Assembly: GCA_014843695.1 (NCBI GenBank) | Contig: CM026402.1 | Location: 16,060,903-16,124,902 of the forward strand | Reading direction: 5' to 3' | DNA: 64,000 bases | Source of the DNA: Archivesica marissinica | Lineage: Eukaryota > Mollusca > Bivalvia > Venerida > Vesicomyidae | In this document: positions 14,643 through 26,444 of the stretch, in pieces | Layout of the letters: each line of letters begins with the position of its first letter | Position numbering within the stretch: position 1 is the stretch's first letter | Notes under the pieces: model-generated | Told to the model about the DNA's origin: nothing | Databases searched by the model: none | What the model saw: only the letters and a program-made list of their open reading frames with translations | Translations under genes and position numbers: made by a program

Positions 14643-14676
14643 ACTCAGTTGAGCATGAGATCATGCTCAACTGAGT
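14643..14676. other. Subterminal palindrome, left Harbinger copy
   Basis: Two perfect 16-base arms (ACTCAGTTGAGCATGA and its complement) with a 2-base centre, about 90 bp inside the transposon end. It is conserved in the right copy at 30724-30757, so it belongs to the element and may be a transposase binding or hairpin-forming site (inference). Confidence 0.85.
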
Positions 14677-14682
14677 TTATCC

Positions 14683-15254
14683 TGGGTATACCAGTAACAT
14701 AAGCAATAGCCTGTGTATTTTTGTTCCAAAACGAGGCTGTGCAAATAATGTTCACTCTCAATTAAGCATAATCATATTTATGTTATTGTATGCAATATTA
14801 GTTAGTAAGAAATAAATCATAATTAAATCTAAAACAAAGTGAAAGCAACAGCACATGCCTCCATCTTTTATTTATGCGGTGATACCAATAACCGGTGACG
14901 ATGTAAATTTCACCTCACAAGTTTATACTAGTAGCAATAAATGCCATATAAAGCAATCATGTGACGTCACATGAGTAGCGGCCACCTTACAAATGCAGCC
15001 GATAGATAACAAATCCATTGAAATTCAACTAAATATTGACAACATGAACAAAAACTTACGAGTGTAAGAGGAAAAACAAGTTTTGAATAAATTACGGTAA
15101 ATTTACTTGTAGAAATGACATTTCAGCAAGTTTTTGCTATGGACAGTTGTAGAAATCCTACGGAAATTGTCACAAAATGAACATGTGCAGTTCATTTGGA
15201 TTTATTCTGATATCACCGCTTATTAGTATTCACCGATATTAGGGTCACTGGGGA
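14683..15254. mobile_element. Insertion found only in the left Harbinger copy
   Basis: The right copy passes directly from the subterminal palindrome to the block holding GAAAGAGTTA, while the left copy has about 570 extra bases here. Phrases such as GCGGTGATA recur inverted near its two ends, which suggests a small DNA element, but the termini are not clean. No coding content. Confidence 0.55.
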
Positions 15255-16029
15255 TAACTCTTTCGTATGGAGGCTTAAAGTTAAAAAGCCATAACCAGAA
15301 GCGTCACGCATCGTCTGTGCGCACAATAAGTACTTATATAATGTCGTCAATGATTAAAGATGATGCGTGCAGTGCCTCAAAGCATAGATGCCATAAGATG
15401 GTCAGAGGCGGAAGAGCTAACGTTGATAGATTTGGTTATACCTCAAGAGGATATGTTGTTTGGAGCCCTTAAAGGACCCTCCAAACACAAATCCATTGGT
15501 AAATTGAGGGAGGATGTGTGGATTAATGTTGCGGAAAAACTTAATGCTTAAGTTTGATAATATTCTCTGTTGTCCCCTTCACTGACACTGCTAGCAGTAA
15601 CTTCCCTTAGTTTTACATTTAAAGGGTCAAGGTCCGATCTACACACAAAATAATAATTCCTGTCTGTTTGTTTTGGAGATTAAAGTTGCAACGGTGTCTT
15701 AATTAATTTAACACTGATTAAAGTTGGAGGAATACAATATATAGAATGGATATGTTATCCTTTCTCGCGGTTGGTCAGTAGACCTAAAGCTACAAGTAAG
15801 TGACCTACAAATGTATATTTATTTGTAAACATACGACATGAGTCATAATGGTCATACCATTATCAGAGCTATTGTATACAGTTGTGGGTGTATGCTATAG
15901 CAGAAAGCTGGACCAAAGCGATCCTGGCTATAAGGAGCGAACATCGCATTTAACCCAGACACTTTATTTCCTAGGAACTTTTCAAAAGATTTGTTGAAGG
16001 AAAATCGTGTGCAGCCCTAAAATCCGTAT

Positions 16030-16146
16030 TTCATGACAAACGCATGGTGTAACCACCAAACTTATGTTAGCCAGCCAGTCGAACCTACAGCAGTGAGGGT
16101 CAAGTGATTGGAAGTCAATAACCTTAACCACTCGGCTATGGGATGC
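16030..16146 (-). mobile_element. tRNA-derived SINE fragment in left Harbinger copy
   Basis: On the minus strand a box A-like TAGCCGAGTGGTTAAGG and a box B-like GGTTCGACTGG are spaced as in a tRNA-Ser/Leu-type head. The same insert lies at the mirrored position in the right copy (29826-29945), so it entered the element before the two copies separated. Confidence 0.7.
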
Positions 16147-17904
16147 CCCCATTTGTACTATATACATCTGCACCACCGTACAGAATACAAACATTTGTTT
16201 ATAGCCACATTCACAATTTATGGAGGATGGATATGGACATCAAATGCAATGTAATTTATTTATTTTCAGACAGTTCACCCCAAGGAGATCGAGAAAATCA
16301 AGAAAAAATTTGCCAATCTGAAGCAAAGATGTAAGATAAACATAAGTTACATGTTGTGAATTCTGTATAGATAATGATATGTGTCAATAATACCCTTGTT
16401 GAGACTTTAGCCACTTCGCTCAGTCTTGCATCTCATTTCCTCACATGTATTTATATTATTGCTCATTGTCGAAAATCTACAAATCTAACCGTTCCACTGA
16501 TTTGTGTCACAAATACAGAATATAATGGTAAATGAATTGAAAATGTTTATAATGTATCCTGGATTACACGCAATGTGGTGTGATTAGGCGGTGGAAGTAG
16601 AATCAATTCATGCTCATTTTGTATTATGTTGAATAGAATGTAATTTTTTAATATTACGATTGAGTACACACAAGATATTGTTTGTTTGTGTGTAATATTG
16701 GCTAGAATCGTCACAACACCTACATCATCGTTGGAAACAGACCGGTGTCTCATGTGTACGCCCATAGCGCATTCAGTCAGTTGTATATTAACAAACACCC
16801 CGGAGAAGCTGACCAGTGCGCGTGTAGCTTTGCATATGATGTAAGAACCGTTGTCATAATCATAAATGTCATAATCTGGTTTTTTTTCAGCAAAAGAGAA
16901 AATAGATAAGTGAACGGCAAATAATAATTAACTCATGAACATAGAAAACTCTTGTTATATGGCCACTCATGACAATAATGCTTTCACTGTTCATTAAGTG
17001 AATTACAATTCAATCATTCATTAAAACAAACATATATCCTCTTAATATCATTATGATCAGATGGCGTATCAAACATGTTATCATAGGTAGGAGGATGACC
17101 TCTGACTCTGTCTATTATGCAGCTCATGTCAATTTCAGATTCTACTAAAATAGCCACTGTCGATAGTGACGATAGAGAACTCCAGGATTCATTTGTTTCA
17201 CCTGCTGAACAAGCCGGATGCAGTAGCATCATGGATACTTTGGGTGAGTGTGTTAATTAAGCCAACACTAGTACATAGAGATATAAACAAAGTGTCAGCG
17301 CTTCAAATTGATATCAACATCTTGACAACGTACATAATTAAATAACATCACAAACAAACAAAATATTTTTCCGTAAAGTGTATCACACAATATATATAGA
17401 TGGTCCAGTGATGGTCCTACCTACGAGGTTCCTGCTACATGCACATCATATTATGGCCTGCATTGTTAAATCATACGCGTCAGAACTCCATACCATGTCT
17501 TTTGCCATTAAACAATAGAAAGACCAAAATAATTTCATTATTAAATATCGGTATTCTAATAATACACAGTTGATCCAGGATCAAAATATTTATCTTGACT
17601 ATGGACTAGTGTTTATTTAGCAATATTCACAATTGTCCTGTTTGAACATGATAATGTGAACCTGTAACACATTCATTGTGCTTAGCTGCCAGGAAAACAT
17701 TATACATATTATGCTGCAAGAGTGACACTATCCTTGGGACAAGGTTAATATCTTTTTTGACTAGGATACATCGCTTGGAGTGTACAAATTCAAATTCTGA
17801 CACATGTACATTCTATCTGTTTTAGAACTCGTACTTGGCACAGAAAAACCAAAAAAGTCTATTCCATGTGAGTATCTGATAAAATGGATAGTATTAGTTA
17901 CGGA

Positions 17905-18495
17905 ATGTCCAGCCACAAGACATTATTAGGTGCGGTATGTCCAGCCACAAGACATTATTAGGTGCGGTATGTCCAGCCACAAGACATTATTAGGTGCGGT
18001 ATGTCCAGCCACAAGACATTATTAGGTGCGGTATGTCTAGCCACGAGACATTATTAGGTGCGGTATGTCCAGCCACAAGACATTATTAGGTGCGGTATGT
18101 CCAGCCACAAGACATTATTAGGTGCGGTATGTCCAGCCACAAGACATTATTAGGTGCGGTATGTCAGCCACAAGACATTATTAGGGCAGTTGTCCAGCCA
18201 CAAGACATTATTAGGTGCGGTATGTCCAGCCACAAGACATTATTAGGTGCGGTATGTCCAGCCACAAGACATTATTAGGTGCGGTATGTCCAGCCACAAG
18301 ACATTATTAGGTGCGGTATGTCCAGCCACAAGACATTATTAGGTGCGGTATGTCCAGCCACAAGACATTATTAGGTGCGGTATGTCCAGCCACAAGACAT
18401 TATTAGTTACGGTATGTCCAGCCACAAGACATTATTAGGTGCGGTATGTCCAGCCACGAAACATTATTAGGTGCGGTATGTCCAGCCACAATTAT
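17905..18495 (+). repeat. 32-bp minisatellite in left Harbinger copy
   Basis: About 18 copies of a 32-bp unit containing GGTATGTCCAGCCACAAGAC followed by ATTATTAG, with small deletions near 18165-18190. It lies in the last intron of the Myb/SANT gene. The right copy has the same repeat, inverted, at 27045-27515 with a different copy number and different variants. Confidence 0.93.
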
Positions 18496-18912
18496 AAAAT
18501 AACCAGCAATATCATGTATCATTTTCAGGTAATGGAAAGCTGCAGCCCAGTTGGAGAATACCATTCAAGATACCCAGCTGATCGCGTTGCAGCGAGATGT
18601 TTTATATGAACAGAAAGAGGCTGCCACTGCACAAAAGTTGTGTTACTCAACCATGAATCTTTATTATCAGTTAAAAATCCAGTCAGAATTTGGCTTATCA
18701 GTTACAGACGAACAGTGAACCTATAAATTTTGAACTTTAGATACTAGCATTATTAACATTAGTCATTTGAAACTTATTGGTATTTCACAATATTAGCAAC
18801 AGTTTGTAACCAAGTCTATATTTCTTTCATTACCAGGTTTATCTGTCTATCATTAGCAGCGGTTCTTCATTTATGAGTTTTGTCATGTGGCAGCCAAAAA
18901 GTAATACCCATC

Positions 18913-20843
18913 TCAACTAAAAAATGTATTCACGAGGTGGTCTCTCATTGCAGCACCATCAAATATCAGGTTCTCCTGCATGTCGATGTTTGTGTCTTGA
19001 TCTTCTAAACGGTCGTAGTTAATAATGTCGCCACGATTAATTCCAATGTTGTGAAGTACAACACATGCAGCCGTATTGATGACTGCCTGTGAAGGATTCG
19101 TCAGCATTTCACAGTGTAACACTCTAAAACGTCTCTTAATGATGCCAAATGTCTGCTCAATTAAAACTCTTGTCTTACACAGGGCATTGTTGTATTTCAT
19201 TTGTGAATCAGTAGCTGGATTTAGAAATGGAGTCATTAGGAAATAACGGCATGCATATCCGGAATCTCCCAGCACTAGTCCATCGTGTTCACCTGTGGAG
19301 ATAATAATTAGTGCTGTATTTGAAATAACATGTACTGACTGCTAAGTGTTCAAATACGTCATCGTTTCCTGAATTTGTAAATTAATTTAGCAGGGGAGGC
19401 ACCGTATTACTCTTGAAGATCTTGTTACAGATCAATATGTTTATTAACGATGAGCATGTTTATTGCTCTATTTCCTATAGAATTTTAGAGTATATCTTTA
19501 AAATTCCTCCTCCCTTAAAACATAATATTATGATCTTTTATGATTGTCGTCTAGCATTACCCAGTGGACCTATATAAAAAAATGCCTTGTGTAATCTACT
19601 TAGTTAACAGAATTTTTCCACTCCCAAATCCATTACAAAATCACAACATTATTTAGTTACCATTCTCAAACTGCAAACATAAAGCTGAACTACGAAACCC
19701 TCTGCTGTCATGTACAGAGCCCGGCCATGAAGCATTTAGACTTGTAACTCTAAAGGTCGCAGCACATCTGCAAAATTGTATGAATGATTTATGCATGATA
19801 AGAATAATACCACAAATAACAAGGTTAACGTTGGTAGTTACATGTACAAGCATAACTGTTGTGGTGGGAATTTAAATAAATGCAAAAGGAATAATATATG
19901 AAGTAACACATGTGTTTATATAGTGATTTTATATATTGTTAGTTTGAGATGTGACACTGTAAACAGTGGTGCTAATATGTCTAGTATACTTAGCTGACTG
20001 ACTGATTGTTAATATGTTCAGTATACTTAGCTGACTGATTGTTAATATGTTCAGTATACTTAGCTGACTGATGGTTAATATGTTCAGTATACTTAGCTGA
20101 CTGATTGTTAATATGTTCAGTATACTTAGCTGACTGATTGTTAATATGTTCAGTATACTTAGCTGACTGATTGTTAATATGTTCAGTATACTTAGCTGGC
20201 CGATTGTTAATATGTCTTTACTTAGCTGACTGATTGTTAATATGTTCAGTATACTTAGCTGACCGATTGTTAATATGTTCAGTATACTTAGCTGACTGAT
20301 TGTTAATATGTTCAGTATATTTAGCTGACTGATTGTTAATATGTTCAGTATATTTAGCTGACTGATTGTAAATATGTCTTTACTTAGCTGACTGATTGTT
20401 AATATGTTCAGTATACTTAGCTGACCGATTGTTAATATGTTCAGTATACTTAGCTGACTGATTGTTAATATGTTCAGTATACTTAGCTGACTGATTGTTA
20501 ATATGTCTAGTATGCTTAGCTGGATAAGTTCAGTGTCGGCAACAATTTGGTGAATACAGCCGGTTGCTAAATACCATAATGTTGTCAAAAGTTGCAACAA
20601 TGGTGGTACAGGTAAGTTTCTGTTTGTATTCGCCGACATGTCGGGGATAATTGTCATAATAAACATAATAGTTTCGGGTAAAAACCGATATCTCCGAAAC
20701 ACCTCGTCCTCTCAACTTCTAGTGGATTGCTCCTGTCGCGAAAAACCCGAGGGCGTCTTAATTTGCCCAATTGCGCGAATTATACGATTCCATCTTTGGT
20801 GTCGTCTGACTACATCGGCCATTTTGAGACTTGAGTTTGGTTA
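18913..20843 (-). pseudogene. HARBI1-like DDE nuclease, left copy (broken)
   Basis: Reading leftward: an exon 1 remnant (about 20843-20525) with the HTH-like N-terminus but frameshifts in its first 40 codons; then directly a 33-bp minisatellite where the end of exon 1 and all of exon 2 should be (the first catalytic D is lost); exon 3 (about 19768-19664) with small deletions but keeping the WPGSVHDS segment (second D); and exon 4 (about 19290-18913), intact, with the catalytic E in LIEQTFGIIKRRF and a natural C-terminus. The missing exon 2 makes it non-functional. Exon 4 here preserves the C-terminal frame that the right copy has lost. Confidence 0.85.
19965..20525 (-). repeat. 33-bp minisatellite in left nuclease gene
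   Basis: About 17 copies of a 33-bp unit (CTGACTGATTGTTAATATGT then TCAGTATACTTAG), some shortened to 25-26 bp. It is the inverted counterpart of the longer array at 24360-25450 in the right copy and runs into coding sequence at 20525, so the deletion of exon 2 and the array share an edge. Confidence 0.93.
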
Positions 20844-20965
20844 TTGAGTTTGTTCAAAGCTAATCTCGAGTTTTTCTCAATCTCAAACTCAACCGGAGTT
20901 CAAACACAAACTCAGAAGTTTTATAACCTACGTTTCTGAGTTTGAGACAGGAGTTGAGCACTGTA

Positions 20966-21490
20966 TCATGCATCGATGGAAGTGTCTATAATTCCGTCTA
21001 TAGTCTCCTCTTGTGTGAGTGTTGTACAGTTGGTGTCTTGGTAATCTGATTCGTTTTTTGTCATTTTCGGTTTCGGATCCTCGTCTTCTATAGATTCTTC
21101 AATTATGCGTTTACGTTTCTTCCTTGATGATAGTAAGGGACTGGATGACACGCTAGAATTAACAGTAATACATGGTTCATATGGTGTCGATGATTTAACA
21201 ATAGATTCGTTTGTGACTTTACCATCTTTATTTACTTTCACACTTACTTCACACCACCTTTCAACATCCGACCCTCCCCAGTCACTCTCGACAAGTCCCT
21301 CTTGTATCTGCGGAGTACTAATGTTAGTTACCCCCTTTTCGAACTGGTACTGAGAAGGGATGATTTTGTCGTCACCAGATCCACCCGGTATGAATTCCTG
21401 AGCTATTTCTACACTCTTGTGTTGTCTTACCAATCGTTCACAAAACCAATCTAGATTGGTGAACAGGTTGTATAAACAGCACTGCTTCAA
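20966..21490 (-). CDS. Uncharacterised open frame of the parvovirus-like fragment (174 aa)
   Basis: Third frame in viral order, 174 residues, rich in Ser, Thr, Glu and Asp with a basic stretch (SSRKKRKRIIEES) resembling a nuclear-localisation signal. The N-terminal third, around LDWFCERLVRQHKSV, looks folded and the rest disordered. I recognise no domain. The stop codon is almost at the junction with the left Harbinger end. It could be the C-terminus of the replication protein after frameshifts, or a separate small protein. Confidence 0.45.
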   Translation of the reverse strand: MKQCCLYNLFTNLDWFCERLVRQHKSVEIAQEFIPGGSGDDKIIPSQYQFEKGVTNISTPQIQEGLVESDWGGSDVERWCEVSVKVNKDGKVTNESIVKSSTPYEPCITVNSSVSSSPLLSSRKKRKRIIEESIEDEDPKPKMTKNESDYQDTNCTTLTQEETIDGIIDTSIDA

Positions 21491-21529
21491 CTTTGTTTTA
21501 GTGTGTTTGTCACTGTGGAGTTGTGGATA

Positions 21530-21976
21530 TTATTTTGCTTTCATTCTTACTGTAACCTTTTTAATGTCTTCAAGCACGTCTTGTATTTCTTTGATATATT
21601 CCGCTGATACCGAACCTCCATCTGTTACCTCTGTTTCTAACATACCGAAACTTCTTTTAGTGAGTTTGATGTCATATGTGTCGCCTAATCGCCAATTGTA
21701 ATTATACTTTTTGTCAAGAGACAACCCTATCTGTGCCACCCAGGCAATCAACCCCTCAGACATGTCATCATGTACTTCGCTAAACTTTAGTAAGTTTCTG
21801 TATGCTGGCATATGGTCAGGTTTGAAGAGCATTATTCCCTTGGTATGGAGTGGATTTTTCGTGTTGAAATATTGGTGAATACTTGTGTTCCTTTTTGTTT
21901 TGGTATCGTTTGTATAGAATTCGAGGTCCAATTCCGTTTCATTTGTTACATCTGTCCATGCTTGTGTGTTTGTCAA
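21530..21976 (-). CDS. Uncharacterised open frame of the parvovirus-like fragment (148 aa)
   Basis: It overlaps the end of the helicase frame by 38 bases in another frame. It may be a continuation of the same replication protein after a frameshift, or a separate overlapping gene, as is common in parvoviruses. Composition is mixed and globular-looking, with several aromatic residues; no motif I can name. A gap of about 40 bases separates it from the next frame. Confidence 0.45.
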   Translation of the reverse strand: MTNTQAWTDVTNETELDLEFYTNDTKTKRNTSIHQYFNTKNPLHTKGIMLFKPDHMPAYRNLLKFSEVHDDMSEGLIAWVAQIGLSLDKKYNYNWRLGDTYDIKLTKRSFGMLETEVTDGGSVSAEYIKEIQDVLEDIKKVTVRMKAK

Positions 21977-22621
21977 TAGGCTGTCCTTTGTCCTTAAAGA
22001 GTGAAAGGCACCTTTTAAGTATATTCTGAAAGAAAACCGGATTTGCTTTCTTATTAACCTTTGTTAGTATATTCGAGGGCTTTAAATTTGTGTACGAATG
22101 AATCCTATTTTGAAAAGCTAACCTTTCCTGCTCGAAAACCTTTGACCATGGAGTCTGATTGCATTGCAATAGTATTGGTGTTCTCTTTAAAATGCGTGGT
22201 TCTTTGTTTTTAATGTTAGCTAGTATGGGATAACCTTCCATCACTTGCTTGAGTTCTTCCATCTGCTCTGGTTTTGTTAATGATAGCTCCGGAATTATTA
22301 TCAATTCGAGACATTTTTGGAACGTGAAATCAGTGGAGTTTACAGTGCCACCTACAACATCTCGTATTGGAACTAATGCGGTTGACCAATAAGTCTTCCC
22401 TGCATTGCTACCACCTTGCAGCATAAGACAGTTTTTCTTTGGGTCGTACTTGCCTAGGATAATGCATATCATTAACAATAATTCCCCCCTGGTGCAATAT
22501 TTTGTTCTTTGCACCAGTCTCTAAAAGTAATGGCTGTTTCCTCAACAGATACACAATCCGTTGGAGGTAATGTAGCAGAAATGAAATGCTCTAGGTAAGA
22601 ATACCCAGAATTTTCCTTTTC
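21939..22621 (-). pseudogene. NS1-like SF3 helicase fragment, parvovirus-like
   Basis: The main open frame (22514-21939, 191 codons) contains a Walker A GGSNAGKT, a Walker B-like LIIIPELS, an intervening KQVMEG...KNKEP segment and motif C ILLQCNQTPW followed by a conserved-looking arginine. This order and spacing fit the superfamily 3 helicase of parvovirus NS1 proteins, which unwinds viral DNA during rolling-hairpin replication (family knowledge). Upstream, 22515-22621 continues plausible protein sequence in a different frame, so at least one frameshift is present. The N-terminal nuclease domain is missing at the Harbinger junction. Not expected to make a working protein. Confidence 0.78.
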
Positions 22622-22805
22622 AATCTCCGAGGTTATAAAACTTTTTTGAGTTCGATCTCAAGTTCTGTGCTCAACTCCTGTCTCAAACTCAGAAACGTAG
22701 GTTATAAAACTTCTGAGTTTGAGTTTGAACTCAGGTTGAGTTTGAGATTGAGAAAAACTCGAGATTAGCTTTGAGCAAACTCAATAACCAAACTCAAGTC
22801 TCAAA

Positions 22806-25800
22806 ATGGCCGATGTAGTCAGACGACACCAAAGACGGAATCGTGTAATTCGCGCAATTGGGCAAATTAGACGCCCTCGTGTTTTTTGCGACAGGAGCAA
22901 TCCACTAGAAGACTTGAGAGAGGACGAGGTGTTTCGTAGATATCGTTTTTTACCCGAAACTATTATGTTTATTATGACAATTATCCCTGACATGTCGGCG
23001 AATACGAACAGAAACTTACCTGTACCACCATTGTTGCAACTTTTGACAACATTACGGTATTTAGCAACCGGCTGCATTCACCAAATTGTTGCCGACACAG
23101 TGAACTTATCCCGCAGCACAGCCGGGAGGTGCATACGTGTTGTCACTCGCCATATTGCAGCAGCAGCCCCTCAATTTATTAAGTTTCCAACTGGAGAAAG
23201 TGCAGCAAAAGTGAAGTGTGCTTTTGCCAAAGTTCACGGTAAGAATGCATTTACATGTACAATAATGTGCGTCATTGATTTTAGTAAATTGTATACTGAT
23301 TGGCCAATCAAATAACGGATGTTGACACTAACGGGGCGCTTTAGGGTATTACGTTTACTGTTACCTACTGACACCGTTATATGTATTGGTATGTTTATTA
23401 CCAAAATCATATCGAGTAAATTATGTAATCGGATAGAAAACTATTTTTACTGGGTCCACATGTACACTATAATTAAAAGATTAAAGTGCGCATAAACTGT
23501 GTGCAAAAGAAAGCAGACCTATACATTGGTATATTGATCTATATACGCATAAGCTATACATTGACATACATGGGTCCTGTGCTATACAGTGACAGCTAAC
23601 ACACACGGGGCATTGTGCTATACAGTGACAGCTAACACACACGGGGCATTGACAGCTAACACACACGGCCCTGTGCTATACAGTGACAGCTAACACACAC
23701 GGGTCCCTGTGCTATACAGTGACAGCTAACACACACGGGTCCCTGTGCTATACAGTGACAGCTAACACACACGGCTACTTCCTTTACATTTTGGTGTAGC
23801 ACATCGGATTTGTTGTGATGATAAATCCAAAAATGCTCCTATTTTATACAGATACATATAATGTGATATATTTATTGCTTTAGGCTTTCCTAACGTGCTG
23901 GGCTGTATTGATGGCACATTTATACGTCTGCAGAGACCTTCAGAGAATGAAGCGGACTTCGTGAATAGGAAAGGTTATCATGCATTGAATGTACAGGTAC
24001 ATGCCATTCTTCATCCTTTATTAATCTAGCAGATGTACTGTGCTTAATGATAGAAGTACTATAGCCAGTTTGCAAGACAGAAACAACCGCATACAGGTAG
24101 AAAGCTGTTTAGTTTACACAAATATGGAATGCACTGCCATGAGTGAGACAGAGAGTGAAGCAATGTGGAATTTAAGGGCCTTTTTCTAAGGGCACAATCT
24201 TAATGGGTAAAGGTAAGGCAGTGAGCCAAATTTAAAATAACAAATAATTGTTTTATGTCTCGATATTTAATGAACACATAACACTATTTACCATTTAAAA
24301 ATACGGATTTGGAGTATCCAACATGAACATGCCGTAGAGACAATTCAAACAAAACTAAGTGAGCTAATAATACTTAACATATTAACAATCAGTAAGCAAA
24401 GTATACTAAACTTATTAACAATCAGTCAGCTAAGCATACTGAACATATTAACAATCAGTCAGCTAAGTATACTGAACATATTAACAATCAGTCAGCTAAG
24501 TATACTGAACACATAACAATCAGTCAGCTAAGCATACTGAACATATTAACAATCAGTCAGCTAAGCATACTGAACAATTAACAATCAGTCAGCTAAGCAT
24601 ACTGAACATATTAACAATCAGTCAGCTAAGCATACTGAACATATTAACAATCAGTCAGCAAAGTATACTGAACACATTAACAATCAGTCAGCTAAGCATA
24701 TTGAACATATTAACAATCAGTCAGCTAAGCATACTGAACATGTTAACAATCAGTCAGCTAAGCATACTGAACATATTAACAATCAGTCAGCTAAGCATAC
24801 TGAACATATTAACAATCAGTCAGCTAAGCATACTGAACATATTAACAACCAGTCAGCTAAGCATACTGAACATATTAACAATCAGTCAGCTAAGTATACT
24901 GGACATATTAACAATCAGTCAGCTAAGTATACTGAACATATTAACAGTCAGTCAGCTAAGCATACTGAACATATTAACAATATGTTAGCTAAGCATACTG
25001 AACACATTAACAACTCAGTCAGCTAAGCATACTGGACATATTAACAATCAGTCAGCTAAGTATACTGAACATATTAACAATCAGTCAGCTAAGTATACTG
25101 GACATATTAACAATCAGTCAGCTAAGTATACTGAACATATTAACAGTCAGTCAGCTAAGCATACTGAACATATTAACAATCAGTCAGCTAAGTATACTGG
25201 ACATATTAACAATCAGTCAGCTAAGTATACTGGACATATTAACAATCAGTCAGCTAAGTATACTGGACATATTAACAATCAGTCAGCTAAGTATACTGAA
25301 CATATTAACAATCAGTCAGCAAAGCATACTGAACATATTAACAATCAGACAGTCAGCTAAGCATACTGAACATATTAACAATCAGACAGTCAGCTAAGCA
25401 TACTGAACATATTAACAATCAGACAGTCAGCTAAGTATACTAGACATATTAACAGTTATGCTTGTACATGTAACTAACAACTTTAACCTTATTATATGTG
25501 GTATTATTCTTATCATGCCTAAATCATTCATACAATTTTGCAGATGTGCTGCGATCCGAACTTTAGAGTTACAAGTCTAAATGCTTCATGGCCGGGCTCT
25601 GTACATGACAGCAGAGTGTTTCGTAGTTCAGCTTTATGTTTGCAGTTTGAGAATGGTAACTAAATAATGTTGTGATTTTGTAATGGATTTGAGAGTGGAA
25701 AAAGTCTGTTAACTAAGTAATTACACAACAAGGCATTTTTAATATAGGTCCACTGGGTAATGCTAGACGACAATCATAAAAAATCATAATATTATGTTTT

Positions 25801-26349
25801 AAGGGAAGAGGAATTATAAAGATATACTTTAAAATTCTATTGGAAATAGAGCAATAAACATGCTCATCGTTAATAAACATATTAATCTGTAACAAGATCT
25901 TCAAGAGTAATACGGTGCCTCCCCCGCTAAATTAATTTACAAATTCAGGAAACGATGACGTATTTCAACACTAGCAGTCAGTACATGTTATTTCAAATAC
26001 ATCACTAATTATTATCTCCACAGGTGACCACGATGGACTACTGCTGGGAGATTCCGGATATGCATGCCGTTATTTCCTAATGACTCCATTTCTAAATCCA
26101 GCTACTGATTCACAAATGAAATACAACAATGCCCTGTGTAAGACAAGGGTTTTAATTGAGCAGACATTTGGCATCATTAAGAGGCGTTTTAGAGTGTTAC
26201 ACTGTGAAATGCTGACGAATCCTTCACAGGCTGTCATCAATACGGCTGCATGTGTTGTACTTCACAACATTGGAATTAATCGTGGCGACATTATTAAGTT
26301 TAGAAGATCAAGACACAAACATCGACATGCAGGAGAACCTGATATTTGA
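22806..26349 (+). CDS. HARBI1-like DDE transposase (nuclease), right copy
   Basis: PIF/Harbinger transposases cut and join transposon ends through a D-D-E catalytic triad. Exons deduced: 22806-23238, 23884-23996, 25544-25655, 26024-26349, all with GT-AG borders and matching phases. Exon 1 encodes the basic N-terminus and an HTH-like region (LLQLLTTLRYLATGCIHQIV). Exon 2 has the first D in LGCIDGTFIRL, exon 3 the second in WPGSVHDSRVFR, exon 4 the E in LIEQTFGIIKRRFRVLH. About 328 codons, a normal size. Compared with the left copy a small deletion after INRGDII (near 26297) shifts the last 20 or so codons, so the extreme C-terminus is altered. Introns contain minisatellites. The catalytic core may still be functional; expression is unknown. 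Confidence 0.88.
23555..23790 (+). repeat. About 35-bp minisatellite in nuclease intron 1
   Basis: About six copies of CTGTGCTATACAGTGACAGC followed by TAACACACACGGG, with one shortened copy. The left Harbinger copy lacks this region. Confidence 0.85.
24150..24212 (-). mobile_element. SINE fragment
   Basis: The segment GCAATGTGGAATTTAA ... AAGGGCAC matches the body of the SINEs at 45387-45621 and, inverted, 31383-31615. Only about 60 bp remain. Confidence 0.5.
24360..25455 (+). repeat. 33-bp minisatellite in nuclease intron 2
   Basis: About 33 copies of a 33-bp unit (ACATATTAACAATCAGTCAG then CTAAGCATACTGA). Variants GTATACTGG and GCATACTGA form runs, and the last three copies carry a 4-base insertion (CAGACAGTCAG). 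The left copy carries the same unit, so the seed predates duplication while copy number does not match. Confidence 0.94.
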
Positions 26350-26444
26350 TGGTGCTGCAATGAGAGACCACCTCGTGAATACATTTTTTAGTTGAGATGG
26401 GTATTACTTTTTGGCTGCCACATGACAAAACTCATAAATCAAGA

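Larger units (their letters stand above)
15341..18719 (+). pseudogene. Myb/SANT-like gene of the left Harbinger copy
   Basis: Remains of the accessory DNA-binding protein of PIF/Harbinger elements. Exon A (15341-15551) holds the SANT-like segment RWSEAEELTLIDLVIPQEDM, but an insertion before it shifts the start ATG out of frame and the donor GT seen in the right copy is TT here. Exon B is 16270-16330. Exon C is reduced to a few bases near 16890-16908 by a deletion of about 650 bp. Exon D is 17139-17243. The last exon (about 18535-18719) encodes a glutamine- and leucine-rich, probably coiled-coil C-terminus but has lost 4 bases after its start. These breaks make a working protein unlikely; the right copy is the better reference. 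Confidence 0.8.
14553..20967 (-). mobile_element. PIF/Harbinger transposon, left copy (degraded)
   Basis: Outer end reads CCAGGCCCCGAGGTTATAAA at 14553, matching the far end of the right copy at 30861 in inverted orientation. Read on the minus strand it carries remains of a HARBI1-like nuclease (20.8 to 18.9 kb); divergent to it, on the plus strand, lies a Myb/SANT-like gene (15.3 to 18.7 kb), the usual two-gene content of the superfamily. Relative to the right copy it has a 570-bp insertion (14683-15254), loses a coding exon of the Myb gene near 16900, and loses about 1.2 kb including nuclease exon 2. The inner terminal repeat is cut about 40 bases short at 20967, where viral sequence begins. 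Confidence 0.88.
20968..22625 (-). mobile_element. Endogenous parvovirus-like fragment between the Harbinger copies
   Basis: A 1.65-kb block with three consecutive minus-strand open frames, the first encoding an SF3 helicase with the parvovirus NS1 motif order. It fills exactly the space between the damaged inner ends of the two Harbinger copies. No Rep/HUH endonuclease domain, terminal hairpins or recognisable capsid is seen, so it is a fragment. A frameshift near 22505 and probably another near 21950 show decay. Which viral lineage it came from cannot be told from sequence inspection alone. Confidence 0.75.

Noticed and set aside
16547..16798. Frames mirrored at 29050-29490 (LTECAMGVHMRHR-type peptide) as a gene
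   Set aside because: They lie in the intron of the Myb/SANT gene on the opposite strand, are truncated differently in the two arms and have no recognisable domain.
17905..18495. Regular 32-bp repeats resembling a CRISPR array
   Set aside because: Repeats are directly tandem with no unique spacers, in a eukaryotic transposon intron.
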